Source: CAZLRH01 sp964562015
GTDB lineage: Bacteria > Verrucomicrobiota > Verrucomicrobiia > Opitutales > JABDGR01
NCBI GenBank assembly: GCA_964562015.1
Contig: CAZLRH010000015.1
Location: forward strand, 1-64,000
Reading direction: 5' to 3'
Length of the DNA stretch: 64,000 nt
Part shown: piece by piece, positions 25,275 through 34,344 of the stretch
Layout of the letters: each line of letters begins with the position of its first letter
How positions within the stretch are numbered: the first letter of the stretch is position 1
The notes under the pieces: model-generated
Seen by the model: the letters and a program-made list of their open reading frames with translations, nothing else
What the model was told of the DNA's origin: nothing
The model's database searches: none
Program-made: the position numbers and the translations under genes

Positions 25275-26885
25275 GTGATCCAAGTCATCATTCTCGCGGC
25301 CGGTTCCATCAGTGGAAAATTCGGTTTTTTGCGCAGCCGCTGTTCCAGCCCCGCGCTTATTCCCGTGAATACGCGGCCGCTGGCGGCGTATCTTCTCGAT
25401 TTTTATTTGGCACAAAAGAATTGCCGGCTGCATTTGGTGGTGAATGAGGACGTGGCCGCAACCGTCCGCGCCGAACTTGGCATGCTGGCCGGCTCGAGCG
25501 CACTTTGCGCCTTGCGCCAGTCGACCGGCGTCGTTGATTCCCTGCGCCAGACGGTCAGCGGGTTGTCCGCCAGCGACGAAGTGATTGTGAATCTAGTGAC
25601 CACGGTGCCGACCCGGATGATTCAGCCCAGCGAAGTTTTCATCGATGGCAAAACCGGCCAGACCGGCCACTGGTCGGGAGTTTTGCTCCAGGACGGCGCA
25701 CCCACGTTTTCCTTCAAGGCCAGGCCCCTGCCCACCCCCAATCACGCCTTTACGGGAATTTTCCGGTGTCGGGTGGACGCGCTGCAAACCGCCTTGGGCC
25801 AACCGCTGGCGGGAAATGACCTGCTGGCGGTCGTAGCGGCCGTGCAGACGGAGCAGCCCTTCCGCTTCACGGCGATTGACTGGATCGATTGCGGCCACGA
25901 AATAAATTACTACGAAGCGAAGGCCAAGCTCGTTTCCAGCCGCTCGTTCAACCGCGTGCAGGTATCGCTCGAAGACGGCGTCCTGCAAAAAAGCTCCTCC
26001 CACGCGGAGAAACTGGAGCGGGAAATTGATTATGTCGCCTTGCTGCCCGCCGAGATTCAGGTCTATTTTCCTCGAATTCTGGCGCGGCAACCTGCGACTG
26101 CCCTGGCGCCGGCGTCGGTCCGCATGGAGTACTATGGCTACCCGACGGTGGCGGAATATTTTCTCTATTGGGAATTGAGTCCGGAAAACTGGCGTCGGTT
26201 GTTTTCCCGGCTCGAAGGGGTGCTGAAGAGGTTTCACAGGTTTCCAGCCTCCATTTCCTTGGCCGCCACCGAGGAATTTTATCTGACGAAGACCACCCAG
26301 CGGCTCGAACAGTTTTTTGCTTCCTGGCCGGCAGCAGAGCGAACGATTCTCACTGGAGAATTATCGGTCAATGGCCGCGCCTGCCGGCCTTTTGCTGCCT
26401 TGAAGGATGAGTTGCAAAGGAAGCTCAAAGACTCCTTTGACGCGAAGGATTTTTGCGTGATGCACGGCGACTTTTGCTTCAACAACATTCTCTACGACGT
26501 GCCCTCGGGCATCGTGCGGCTGATTGATCCGCGCGGCAGTTTTGGCGAGGGTTGCGTCGGCATTTATGGCGATGCCAGATATGATTTGGCGAAATTGCAG
26601 CACTCGGCCGTGCATGGCTATGATTTTCTCGTCAACGGCCTCTTTACGCTAAAGCAGACGGGGCGAGAGCTAAATTACACCCTGGCCACGCGCGAATGCG
26701 CCGGCCACGTGGCGGCGCTGGCGAGCGAACTGGCCGCCCACCTGGGCCACGCGCAGACGGAAATCGATTTGCTCACCAGCTTGTTGTTTCTTTCGATGAC
26801 ACCCTTGCACGCGGAGGACAAATCCCGCCAATTGGCCATGTACGCGCATGGCTTGCACTTGCTCAATACCAGTCTCGAAAACTAA
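25275..26885 (+). CDS. Nucleotidyltransferase-like/phosphotransferase fusion
   Basis: The 536-aa protein begins at GTG. Residues 1-210 resemble sugar nucleotidyltransferases (VIILAAGSISGK...PVNTRPLAAYLLDFYL), but the usual GxGxR...PK signature is degraded, so this half may be inactive or regulatory. Residues about 235-536 form an aminoglycoside/choline-kinase-like phosphotransferase with HGDFCFNNILYD and LIDPRG motifs. With the next two genes it forms a trio that could phosphorylate and nucleotide-activate a small substituent, as LicA/LicC do for choline. The actual substrate is unknown. Confidence 0.75.
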   Translation: MIQVIILAAGSISGKFGFLRSRCSSPALIPVNTRPLAAYLLDFYLAQKNCRLHLVVNEDVAATVRAELGMLAGSSALCALRQSTGVVDSLRQTVSGLSASDEVIVNLVTTVPTRMIQPSEVFIDGKTGQTGHWSGVLLQDGAPTFSFKARPLPTPNHAFTGIFRCRVDALQTALGQPLAGNDLLAVVAAVQTEQPFRFTAIDWIDCGHEINYYEAKAKLVSSRSFNRVQVSLEDGVLQKSSSHAEKLEREIDYVALLPAEIQVYFPRILARQPATALAPASVRMEYYGYPTVAEYFLYWELSPENWRRLFSRLEGVLKRFHRFPASISLAATEEFYLTKTTQRLEQFFASWPAAERTILTGELSVNGRACRPFAALKDELQRKLKDSFDAKDFCVMHGDFCFNNILYDVPSGIVRLIDPRGSFGEGCVGIYGDARYDLAKLQHSAVHGYDFLVNGLFTLKQTGRELNYTLATRECAGHVAALASELAAHLGHAQTEIDLLTSLLFLSMTPLHAEDKSRQLAMYAHGLHLLNTSLEN

Positions 26886-26890
26886 AATTT

Positions 26891-27286
26891 ATGGCTACAA
26901 TCTGTGTTGATCTCGACGGCGTGGTGGCGGCCTTTAAGACGGAAGGCCAATCGTATGCCGAGGTGCAACCGCTGCCCGGCGCCGTGGAAAAACTACGCCA
27001 GCTCAAGGCCAGCGGCCACCGCATCATCCTCCACAGTGCCCGGCACATGAAGACTTGCCAGGGCAATGTCGGCCTGGTGGTCGCGCGCGTCGGTGGCCTC
27101 ACACTCGACTGGCTCAAGCGCCACGAGGTGCCCTACGACGAAATCTATTTTGGCAAACCTTGGGCCGATGTTTACATCGACGACAATGCCTTTCGCTTTC
27201 AAGCGTGGTCGGAAATCGCAGGCGATGGCTCGAATCTGCCCGTCTCAAACGAAAAGACCCAGGCGGCCGCCAAGACGCAACCGTGA
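26891..27286 (+). CDS. HAD-superfamily phosphatase-like protein
   Basis: The 131-aa protein shows the HAD nucleophile motif CVDLDGVV at residues 5-12, IILHSAR as motif II, and a late VYIDDNAF acidic motif. It is a minimal HAD domain without a large cap. It sits 5 bp after the kinase fusion and overlaps the following nucleotidyltransferase by 4 bases (GTGA), so the three products probably act in one pathway. Confidence 0.8.
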   Translation: MATICVDLDGVVAAFKTEGQSYAEVQPLPGAVEKLRQLKASGHRIILHSARHMKTCQGNVGLVVARVGGLTLDWLKRHEVPYDEIYFGKPWADVYIDDNAFRFQAWSEIAGDGSNLPVSNEKTQAAAKTQP

Positions 27287-28029
27287 CGATTGTCATTCCC
27301 ATGGCGGGTCGGGGCCAGCGCTTCGTGGAAGCGGGGTACCGGATGCCCAAAATGCTGATCGAGGCACACGGCAAATCGCTATTGCAGTGGAGTGTGGATT
27401 CGCTGCCGTGGGCCCAGTGTGACAAAATGATTTTTATCGGACTGGCCGAGCACGAGGCGGAACACGGGCTCGCCGCCCGCATTCGCGCTTGGTACGCGGG
27501 CGGACCGCAACTGGAGTTTGTTTTCCTGCCGGGCGTCACCGGCGGCCAGGCGCAGACAGTGCTGGCGGCCAGCGCCGCGATTCCACCCGAGCGGCCGCTC
27601 TTGATTTTCAATATCGATACCGCCTTTTACTCCCCCACGCTGGCTGCGGCCCTGGCCGCGCCCGGCCACGATGGCGTGCTCGGCGCGTTTGCCGATCAGG
27701 ACCCGCGCTTCAGCTTCGCCGCCGTCGATGCCACGGGACGGGTGACCCGCGTCGCGGAAAAAGAGCCGATTTCCGCCCACGCGCTCACGGGACTCTATCA
27801 CTTTTCGCGGGCCGCCGATTTTTTCCAAGCGGCCAACACTGCCATTGCAAACGATCAGCGCGTGAAGGGCGAATTCTATGTGGCCCCGTTGTACAATTCA
27901 CTGATCGCCCAGGGCCGCCGCTTCATCCTGGATCCGTGCAAGTCCCATTACATCCTCGGCACGCCGGTTGAATTGCAGGCCTTTTTGGCCCGACCCAGCA
28001 GTCAGGTGAAGCGCGATTTGTCGCCCTAA
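27283..28029 (+). CDS. Sugar/alditol-phosphate nucleotidyltransferase
   Basis: The GTG at 27283 overlaps the previous stop and gives 248 aa starting VTIVIPMAGRGQRFVEAGYRMPKMLIE, an intact GxGxRF...PK nucleotidyltransferase signature. FNIDTAF near residue 107 supplies a metal-binding Asp and GEFYVAPLYN lies near the end of the fold. It would make an NDP-activated compound from NTP and a phosphorylated precursor, perhaps supplied by the neighbouring kinase. Whether the precursor is a sugar or an alcohol cannot be told. Confidence 0.85.
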   Translation: MTIVIPMAGRGQRFVEAGYRMPKMLIEAHGKSLLQWSVDSLPWAQCDKMIFIGLAEHEAEHGLAARIRAWYAGGPQLEFVFLPGVTGGQAQTVLAASAAIPPERPLLIFNIDTAFYSPTLAAALAAPGHDGVLGAFADQDPRFSFAAVDATGRVTRVAEKEPISAHALTGLYHFSRAADFFQAANTAIANDQRVKGEFYVAPLYNSLIAQGRRFILDPCKSHYILGTPVELQAFLARPSSQVKRDLSP

Positions 28030-28049
28030 CGCGGAAATTTTCGCCCCGA

Positions 28050-28970
28050 ATGGTCCACGTGAAAAACGAAAATGCGCCGGGCGGTACGCGCCCTGAATTC
28101 TCGGTAGTCATTCCCACTTGCGGACGACCGGAGGCGCTGGCCGCCTGCCTCGCGCGCCTGGCAAAGGGCGCGCAGACTTTTGCCGGTGACTATGAAGTGA
28201 TCGTGTCGGACGATGCGCCGCCGCCCGGGGCGGTGGCGGAACTGGGAAAACTGTTTCCCTGGGTGCGGTGGGTGGAGGGCCCGCACCGCGGCCCGGCGGC
28301 GAACCGCAACCATGGGGCGCGCCAAGCCCGCGGCTTGTGGCTCGTCTTTACCGACGACGATTGTCTGCCCGACTTAAACTGGCTCGCAGCGTATGCCAAG
28401 GGCCGGCGGGAAAATCCCGCTGCCCGCGTGCTCGAAGGCCGCACGTATGCGGACCGCCCGCGGCGCTCGGACCGCGAGACCGCGCCGCTCAATGAAACGG
28501 GCGGCTGCCTGTGGTCGTGCAATTTCGCGATTGAAAACGCCCTCTTTCGCGAGCTCGGCGGCTTTGACGAACGCTTTCCCCACGCCACCATGGAGGACAT
28601 GGATTTCGCCGAGCGCCTGCGCGAGGGCGGCTTGGCCTTTCCCTTCATTCCCGCCGCCGCCGTCTGCCATCCGTGGAAAATTTTCAATGGTCCGGCCGTC
28701 AGTGAAAAGCACGTCCCGGCGCTCTTGTATTTTCTACAATTACACCCGGCGCGCCGCCAGCACCATAGTCTTTTCCGCTATGCGCGCATGCTGGCGCGGG
28801 GCTTTTTGTGGGACTTGCCGCGGCTCGTGCTCATCGGAAAATGGGACCTGTTGCCCCAGTGCTGGCATTCGAACTGTGGCGTTTTTCATATTGTCTGCGG
28901 ATTGCTCCGCCGGCCCAAAGCCACCGCGGCGCGGCCCTCCGGGCCCACCCCGTGGCCGGCGTTGGAATAG
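28050..28970 (+). CDS. Family 2 glycosyltransferase
   Basis: The 306-aa GT-A protein shows FSVVIPTCGRPEALAACL, VIVSDDAPPPG, then RGPAANRNHGAR and the metal motif VFTDDDCLP, and ends the domain with MEDMDFAERLREGG. These are complete GT2 landmarks. A C-terminal tail of about 90 residues follows. It starts 20 bp after the nucleotidyltransferase. Confidence 0.88.
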   Translation: MVHVKNENAPGGTRPEFSVVIPTCGRPEALAACLARLAKGAQTFAGDYEVIVSDDAPPPGAVAELGKLFPWVRWVEGPHRGPAANRNHGARQARGLWLVFTDDDCLPDLNWLAAYAKGRRENPAARVLEGRTYADRPRRSDRETAPLNETGGCLWSCNFAIENALFRELGGFDERFPHATMEDMDFAERLREGGLAFPFIPAAAVCHPWKIFNGPAVSEKHVPALLYFLQLHPARRQHHSLFRYARMLARGFLWDLPRLVLIGKWDLLPQCWHSNCGVFHIVCGLLRRPKATAARPSGPTPWPALE

Positions 28971-29000
28971 ATTGGGAAATTTTCAACTTTTGCCCTCTCT

Positions 29001-30038
29001 TTGATTTCTCCTGCTGACGTATCGGTGATCGTGCAAGGCCCCGTGGCGGCCGGCGGCGTGGACGTTCCGCACTCGACGACCGCCGTGCTGGCCAGTGTGC
29101 GCCGGGTTTTGCCGGCGGCGGAGATCATTCTCTCGACTTGGCCCGGTCAAAATCTAGCCGGACTAGCGGCGGATGTCGTGGTGCAGCCCGCGGATCCCGG
29201 TCCGCAATTGCTCGATCCCACAGGCACGGTGGCCCGCAAATTCAGCAATCTCAATCGTCAGACGATATCCACGCTCGCGGGCCTGCGCGCGGCCCGCCGC
29301 CCTTGGGCAGTCAAACTGCGGAGCGACACTTTTCTCCGGCACGCCGGTTTTTTAGATTTTGCGAAGTCCGACCTTCCACGAAATCCACGGTGGCAGATAT
29401 TTCAGGAACGCATCGTCGTCAGCGATCTCGGCAGCCACGACCCGCGTTTTTGTCCCATGCTTTTTCATGTCTCCGACCTCTTCCACTTTGGGCGCCGGGA
29501 GGATCTTTTGCAGTTATGGGACAATCCGCCCGCGCCGGAACCGGCCACCAGCCGGTATTTCGCAGACCGGTTGCCCCCGCCCATCGTGGTGTTTCCCGAT
29601 TCCAAATTTGTGCGCTGGACCGCGGAGCAATACCTCTGGCTCACGTGCTTGCGCCGAAACGGCCGGCCGTATGAACTGTCCCACAGCACTGCTTCTTCGG
29701 TTCGCCTGGCGTGGGCTTCCGAGCAATTGTTCTTAAACAATTTCCGTCCGGCCGCGACAGTCGACCTTGGCATCGTCGCGCCGGCCCACTTGGAAGGTAT
29801 CCGCGTCCTCGGCTTTCATTACACGGCCGCGTCTTGGGCGCAGTATGCGCGCGCCTGCGCGACGCCCGCGGGGCGGCTGAAACACTTTGCCCAATTTGTC
29901 CCGGCGGTGCTCAAGAGCCGCCTGCGCGCCCGCTGGCGCACGTACGCGGACCGCCATCCCGATGAGCGGGTGGTAAAACTGATGCGACGCAGGGCCTTTG
30001 AGAAAATTCGCCAACAGCGCGGAGAACGTGCACCCTAA
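29001..30038 (+). CDS. WavE-type lipopolysaccharide synthesis protein
   Basis: The 345-aa protein opens with VSVIVQGPV, the hallmark of the WavE family first described in Vibrio lipopolysaccharide core synthesis. NLNRQTISTLAGLRAAR and VKLRSDTFL follow, the latter carrying an Arg-Ser-Asp in place of a DXD. A putative glycosyltransferase whose reaction is not known to me. The TTG start at 29001 is the most upstream reasonable one; no strong ribosome site decides it. Confidence 0.8.
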   Translation: MISPADVSVIVQGPVAAGGVDVPHSTTAVLASVRRVLPAAEIILSTWPGQNLAGLAADVVVQPADPGPQLLDPTGTVARKFSNLNRQTISTLAGLRAARRPWAVKLRSDTFLRHAGFLDFAKSDLPRNPRWQIFQERIVVSDLGSHDPRFCPMLFHVSDLFHFGRREDLLQLWDNPPAPEPATSRYFADRLPPPIVVFPDSKFVRWTAEQYLWLTCLRRNGRPYELSHSTASSVRLAWASEQLFLNNFRPAATVDLGIVAPAHLEGIRVLGFHYTAASWAQYARACATPAGRLKHFAQFVPAVLKSRLRARWRTYADRHPDERVVKLMRRRAFEKIRQQRGERAP

Positions 30039-30082
30039 ATCCCGCGTTCTCGACGCATTAGTACTTAAAGATCACTGAAATC

Positions 30083-31333
30083 ATGGCCAATAACCATAGA
30101 ATCTCCCTCAATTATCTTGATGGCATCCGAGGACTTGCAGCGCTGTATGTCGCGCTCGGCCATCTTGGGATTGCAACGAGGGATTTGGTAGTCACCCAAA
30201 ATGGCGCCGGAATTTTTTCACAGGTGCTGCGTGGATTGACGTTTGGCCGCTATGCCGTGGCCATTTTCATCGTGCTCTCAGGGTATTGCCTTATGATGCC
30301 CGTGTCGCGCACACCTGACCTGCATTTACGCGGCGGAGGTTGGGCGTTTATGGTGCGGCGCGCACGAAGGATTTTGCCCCCCTATTATGCAGCGCTAATA
30401 ATCTCCCTGGCACTGATTGCCCTTGTTCCTCTCTTGCAACAACCGACTACCTTGATGTGGGATGCCGAATTGCCCGCCTTTGGCATCGGTTCTGTTCTAT
30501 CGCACGTCGCTCTAATTCACAACCTGAACGAAAATTGGATCTTCAAAATAAATTCCCCGCTCTGGTCCGTTGCCACTGAATGGCAGATCTATTTTTTGCT
30601 TCCCTTGGTCTTCCTTCCTTTATGCCGCCGGTGGGGAATGCTGCCAGTACTGGCGGTTGGCCTGGTATTTATTTTTGTGCCCGTTTTTGTGCCAGGATTG
30701 TATCCCGCCTCTTGGTGGTATGTGGCTCTTTTCATTTTTGGGATGATCGCAGCCCAGATCAATTTTTCAAATGAGGCGATCTATCTATACATTCGGCGCA
30801 GGGTGCCAGTTGCTGAAATTGCGGTTACCATGTTGATCGCGTCGCTGGCCCTAAACGGCACCGTCTGGCTGCATGAACGGTCGTCGCTAAAATCAGAACT
30901 ATGGATGGGTTTATTCGCGGCCTGCTGGATCACGGCTAGCACGCAGAGCCTCTTGGAGAATCGGCGCAATCTCCCGCGCCTGTCGGTTGCATTTTTCTCC
31001 GCTACGCCCTTGCTGTCGCTCGGAGCGATGTCGTACAGCGTGTACTTGCTGCACCAGCCCGTGCTCTCGATTATGGCCGGCCTGATCTATCCGCGCGCAC
31101 AATCAGTCGGGGTTGCTTTTGGCGTCACCGTGTTCGCCGGAGTTCCAGTGATGCTGGCGGTTTGTTACCTCTTTCATCGGATTTTCGAGCGGCCCTTCTT
31201 GTCCTATCGCCCGAGACAGGAGGACTCATTTCCTGACTGTGTGAAGATCGTCCCTCGAGGAATAGAAAATCTTCAATTGGCCCTTCCCGGTCCGGCCCCC
31301 CTGTGCCTGAGTACTCCCGAGCAAAATCCCTAA
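30083..31333 (+). CDS. Acyltransferase family 3 membrane protein (OafA-like)
   Basis: The 416-aa polytopic protein begins NYLDGIRGLAALYVALGHLG, the signature of acyltransferase-3 with its catalytic-type His, and has about ten hydrophobic segments. Family members O-acetylate cell-surface polysaccharides from the inner membrane. It would decorate the locus glycan. Its base composition is more AT-rich than flanking genes and a poorly coding 260-bp stretch follows, hinting at insertion as a cassette. Confidence 0.92.
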   Translation: MANNHRISLNYLDGIRGLAALYVALGHLGIATRDLVVTQNGAGIFSQVLRGLTFGRYAVAIFIVLSGYCLMMPVSRTPDLHLRGGGWAFMVRRARRILPPYYAALIISLALIALVPLLQQPTTLMWDAELPAFGIGSVLSHVALIHNLNENWIFKINSPLWSVATEWQIYFLLPLVFLPLCRRWGMLPVLAVGLVFIFVPVFVPGLYPASWWYVALFIFGMIAAQINFSNEAIYLYIRRRVPVAEIAVTMLIASLALNGTVWLHERSSLKSELWMGLFAACWITASTQSLLENRRNLPRLSVAFFSATPLLSLGAMSYSVYLLHQPVLSIMAGLIYPRAQSVGVAFGVTVFAGVPVMLAVCYLFHRIFERPFLSYRPRQEDSFPDCVKIVPRGIENLQLALPGPAPLCLSTPEQNP

Positions 31334-31594
31334 GTGCGCTCCCACAACCGTTGGAACAATGGAAAAATACCAATCCAATCAGCCCAGGCCTGAGGACTAT
31401 GGTGGACCTTTCTCCAAGCACAAAAAACGCAAGGTGCGAGCGGAGTAATTCTGAGCAGCCATTTGCGCTTCTGGCAGATTCCTCGGCCAGCCGCGTAGGG
31501 CCGGGGGGGCATGATTCGGCGCCCATTTCCCTGCAGTTAAAGAACGCGCAAGTCGCCCGCGGGCGGGTCGCGAACGAATATTGAATTTCTCCCC
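31334..31594. other. Non-coding or vestigial spacer within the glycan locus
   Basis: This 261-bp stretch is unusually long for the locus. It holds only a 29-codon frame at 31359-31448 (highly charged, no clear ribosome site) and fragments without family resemblance. It may be the scar of a lost gene or contain an internal promoter. Confidence 0.4.
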
Positions 31595-32842
31595 ATGAAC
31601 GTTCTCTTTGAAGCCTCGTGGCTTGGCGTCGGATACAAGACACCGTCGGCGATGCGCGGGATTTTTCGGGTGATTAGCGAGGTGTTGCGACACTCCGCCC
31701 AGGAACCCTCCCTGCTGGTCTCGGCGTGTGCGGACACGAATGCGATGGCCGACTATTGGGGGCGTGTGGCGGTCAAGGAAATGCATTTGCTGCCCGACGA
31801 GCGGTGGGTTTCCACGTGGCGGCACGTGCTGCCCGCTGTGCTATTGACACCCAATCAGGGCTTGCCGTCCGTCTCCTGGTCACGCCGGATCTTTAGAAAA
31901 ATGGCGACCAAAACCAGTTGGCGCGCCCCGGCCAAAGGTGAATGGGACATTTTTCACTCCCTGTTTTATCCGCTTGGACATCGGTCCGCCCATCAGGCCA
32001 GGGCCAGGTTCCTCATGATTTACGATCTGCTACCGATTAAATTCCCCGAGTTTTATGGAGCCTCGGCCCATTATATGAGGGAAACTCACGCGAGAATTGC
32101 GCAAAGCCCGGATCCGGAGAAGGATTGGGTCACTTGCATTTCAGCCTCCGCCAAGGCCGATTTGTGCGAATTTACCGGGATCGCGGCGGAGCGGGTATTT
32201 GTCACTCCGCTGGCGGCGGGGCCGGAATTTTTTTCCGTCCAAGACCCCGAGAAAATTCGCGCGGTCCGGCGGAAGTACCAAATACCGCCCGCGCCTTATA
32301 TTCTCAGTCTGTGTGCCCTGGCGGCCAACAAGAATCTGGCGCATTTGATCCGAAGTTTTGTGCGCTTGCTCATGGAAACAAAGAACGAGGACTGGCACTT
32401 GGTCCTGGCGGGTGAACACGGCAGCGAGATTGACCGCCTGTTGGCGGAAATCAAACTGGCGGAGGGTTATCGCCACCGGATTCTTTGTCCCGGGCATATC
32501 GCTGACGAAGACCTCGCGGCGCTTTATTCAGGGGCGGAAGTCTTCGTTTTCCCGTCGCTTTATGAGGGTTTCGGGCTGCCCCCACTGGAGGCCATGCAGT
32601 GTGGGTTGCCGGTCATCACTTCAAACACCAGCTCGCTGCCCGAGGTGGTGGGCGACGCCGGCATGATGGTCTCGCCCACCGACACGGATGCGCTTTGCGC
32701 GGCCATGCTGCGCGTGCTGGAAGACGCTCGATTGCGTCAGGAGATGAGAGGCCGCGGCTTGCTGCGGGCGGCGCAATTTTCATGGCCCAACACGGTGGCG
32801 GCTTTGACTGAAGCCTATAGAACCGCGCTGGCGCAAAATTGA
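31595..32842 (+). CDS. GT4 glycosyltransferase
   Basis: The 415-aa GT-B enzyme shows YILSLCALAANKNLAHLI (start of the donor domain), LYSGAEVFVFPSLYEGFGLPPLEAMQCGLPVI and NTSSLPEVVGDAGMMV, all standard for GT4. The N-terminal acceptor domain includes GYKTPSAMRGIFRVISEVL. The closest functional analogues are mannosyl- or rhamnosyl-type transferases, but sugar identity is not visible. Confidence 0.92.
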   Translation: MNVLFEASWLGVGYKTPSAMRGIFRVISEVLRHSAQEPSLLVSACADTNAMADYWGRVAVKEMHLLPDERWVSTWRHVLPAVLLTPNQGLPSVSWSRRIFRKMATKTSWRAPAKGEWDIFHSLFYPLGHRSAHQARARFLMIYDLLPIKFPEFYGASAHYMRETHARIAQSPDPEKDWVTCISASAKADLCEFTGIAAERVFVTPLAAGPEFFSVQDPEKIRAVRRKYQIPPAPYILSLCALAANKNLAHLIRSFVRLLMETKNEDWHLVLAGEHGSEIDRLLAEIKLAEGYRHRILCPGHIADEDLAALYSGAEVFVFPSLYEGFGLPPLEAMQCGLPVITSNTSSLPEVVGDAGMMVSPTDTDALCAAMLRVLEDARLRQEMRGRGLLRAAQFSWPNTVAALTEAYRTALAQN

Positions 32843-33050
32843 GTATCACTTTTTACGGACGTCCCCTTCTCATCTGCACGCGGGTTCCCCTTGGTGGAAG
32901 CCAACGCTGGACACAAGATTTTCCTTTTCAAAGTACTTTTCCCATTCCCGCGATTCGCCTCACGGACAGGACGCCCTGGGCCCCATGCACCATCCGCATG
33001 GTCTTCACCTCTAATTTTACGCCTGCCTGGGCGCGAGATTTTTCGCGAAC
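32843..33050. other. Spacer without a supported gene
   Basis: A frame starting at TTG 32839 (88 codons) overlaps the preceding stop as coupled genes do, but its product is Pro/Arg/Thr-rich with no recognisable fold, and it runs into the next gene. I treat the stretch as non-coding or as a decayed gene. Confidence 0.4.
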
Positions 33051-34274
33051 GTGCCGTCGAAGCATCAATCCTTATCCCTTCCGCTCTTGGCTGAAACAAA
33101 GATAGCTACTGCGCCTGCGCCCTTCGATGTCGATGGCCGGCATTTGAATTATCCCGGCACGGGGCTGGCGATGGTCACGGCGGAGCTTATTCGCGCGCTG
33201 GCGGCGGAGCCCGCAGGCCGCGGCGTGCGCGTTTTTCTGGAAAAGGACAGCTTGCACAACCTGGCGCAGCACGAGCTGCAGCATTTGCCGGGAGAATGGG
33301 TCGTGGTGCCCCATCACAGCCGAAGCCCGGATTATGTGGACCGGTGGTATTGGAGTCGCGCTGTGCTGGCCGCCCAAGGACGCGACCGCCGGCCGCTGTT
33401 CATTCCCTACCTTTACAACTACGGCCGGCTCGACGCGAATCTCGTGCTGATTCCCGATCTGGTCTATCGGCAAGTGCCCGACTATGGTGGCGCGGCGCCG
33501 AACCAACCGTGGTGGAGCCGGCGCGGGCGGCTGCCGTTTCGTCCGCTCGTGCGCAAGTGGGAGGAACGCCGGGCGGCGCGTGCGGGCCAGGTGGTGGTGT
33601 ATTCGCGTTACGTGGGTGAGGAGGTGACGCGGTATTTGCAGGTGCCGCCGGAGCAGCAATTGCTCATTCCTTGCGGACCTCCGCATTGGCTCACGCAACC
33701 GGCGGATAAATCGGCGTTGCCGCCGGGATTGCCGGCTCGTTTTGTGCTCTATTGCGGCGGTTATGCGGTGCGCAAAAACGTGCCGCTGCTCTTGCGCGCC
33801 TGCCAGCGGGCCGCGCAGGCGGAATCGGATTTTCGCTGCGTGTTCGTCGGTTTGGAAAAAATCTTTCCCGAGGCCCTGGATAATTTTCGCTTCGATATTG
33901 CGCCGGGCGTGGTGAGTCTGCCCGCCGTCGACCACCCCACCCTCGCGGCCCTTTATCGGGCGTGCGCGTTTGTCGTGTATCCCAGCCGGGCCGAGGGCTT
34001 TGGGTTGCCGGTCATCGAGGCGGCGGCCTGCGGAAAAATTTGTCTGTGCGGAGACAACACCAGCTTGCGCGAAGTCCAGCCGGAGGCGCGATTCCGGCTG
34101 CCCGATGACAACGAAGATGCCTGGACGGCGGCGCTCTTGGAACGCTGGCGGGATGTCGCGGGCACTGCCGCCGCCGGCGAAAGCGCCAAATCTTGGGCGG
34201 CCAATTATACTTGGACCGAAGCCGCCCAACGGCTGCTGGCCGCGGCGCAAAAAATGCCGCGCCCAAAACTTTGA
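33051..34274 (+). CDS. GT4 glycosyltransferase
   Basis: The 407-aa protein has the N-terminal FDVDGRHLNYPGTGLAMVTAEL motif, unusually placed about 25 residues in, so the true start may lie later. FVLYCGGYAVRKNVPLLL opens the donor domain and VVYPSRAEGFGLPVIEAAACG is the GT4 donor-binding motif, followed by NTSLREV. It belongs to the same broad group as the gene before it. Confidence 0.9.
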   Translation: MPSKHQSLSLPLLAETKIATAPAPFDVDGRHLNYPGTGLAMVTAELIRALAAEPAGRGVRVFLEKDSLHNLAQHELQHLPGEWVVVPHHSRSPDYVDRWYWSRAVLAAQGRDRRPLFIPYLYNYGRLDANLVLIPDLVYRQVPDYGGAAPNQPWWSRRGRLPFRPLVRKWEERRAARAGQVVVYSRYVGEEVTRYLQVPPEQQLLIPCGPPHWLTQPADKSALPPGLPARFVLYCGGYAVRKNVPLLLRACQRAAQAESDFRCVFVGLEKIFPEALDNFRFDIAPGVVSLPAVDHPTLAALYRACAFVVYPSRAEGFGLPVIEAAACGKICLCGDNTSLREVQPEARFRLPDDNEDAWTAALLERWRDVAGTAAAGESAKSWAANYTWTEAAQRLLAAAQKMPRPKL

Positions 34275-34344
34275 TCACGCCCTAGCTTTCATACTGGCTG
34301 ACGACGATAGGTGCCTGGGGGATGAGCGCAGTGAAACATTCAGC

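Noticed and set aside
31303..31584. 93-codon frame overlapping the end of the acyltransferase gene
   Set aside because: No motif, no ribosome site and low-complexity sequence; overlap with a well-supported gene.
32839..33105. 88-codon frame starting by TTGA overlap with the upstream GT4 gene
   Set aside because: Composition is Pro/Arg/Thr-rich with no fold, and it runs into the next glycosyltransferase gene; kept only as a remark on the spacer.
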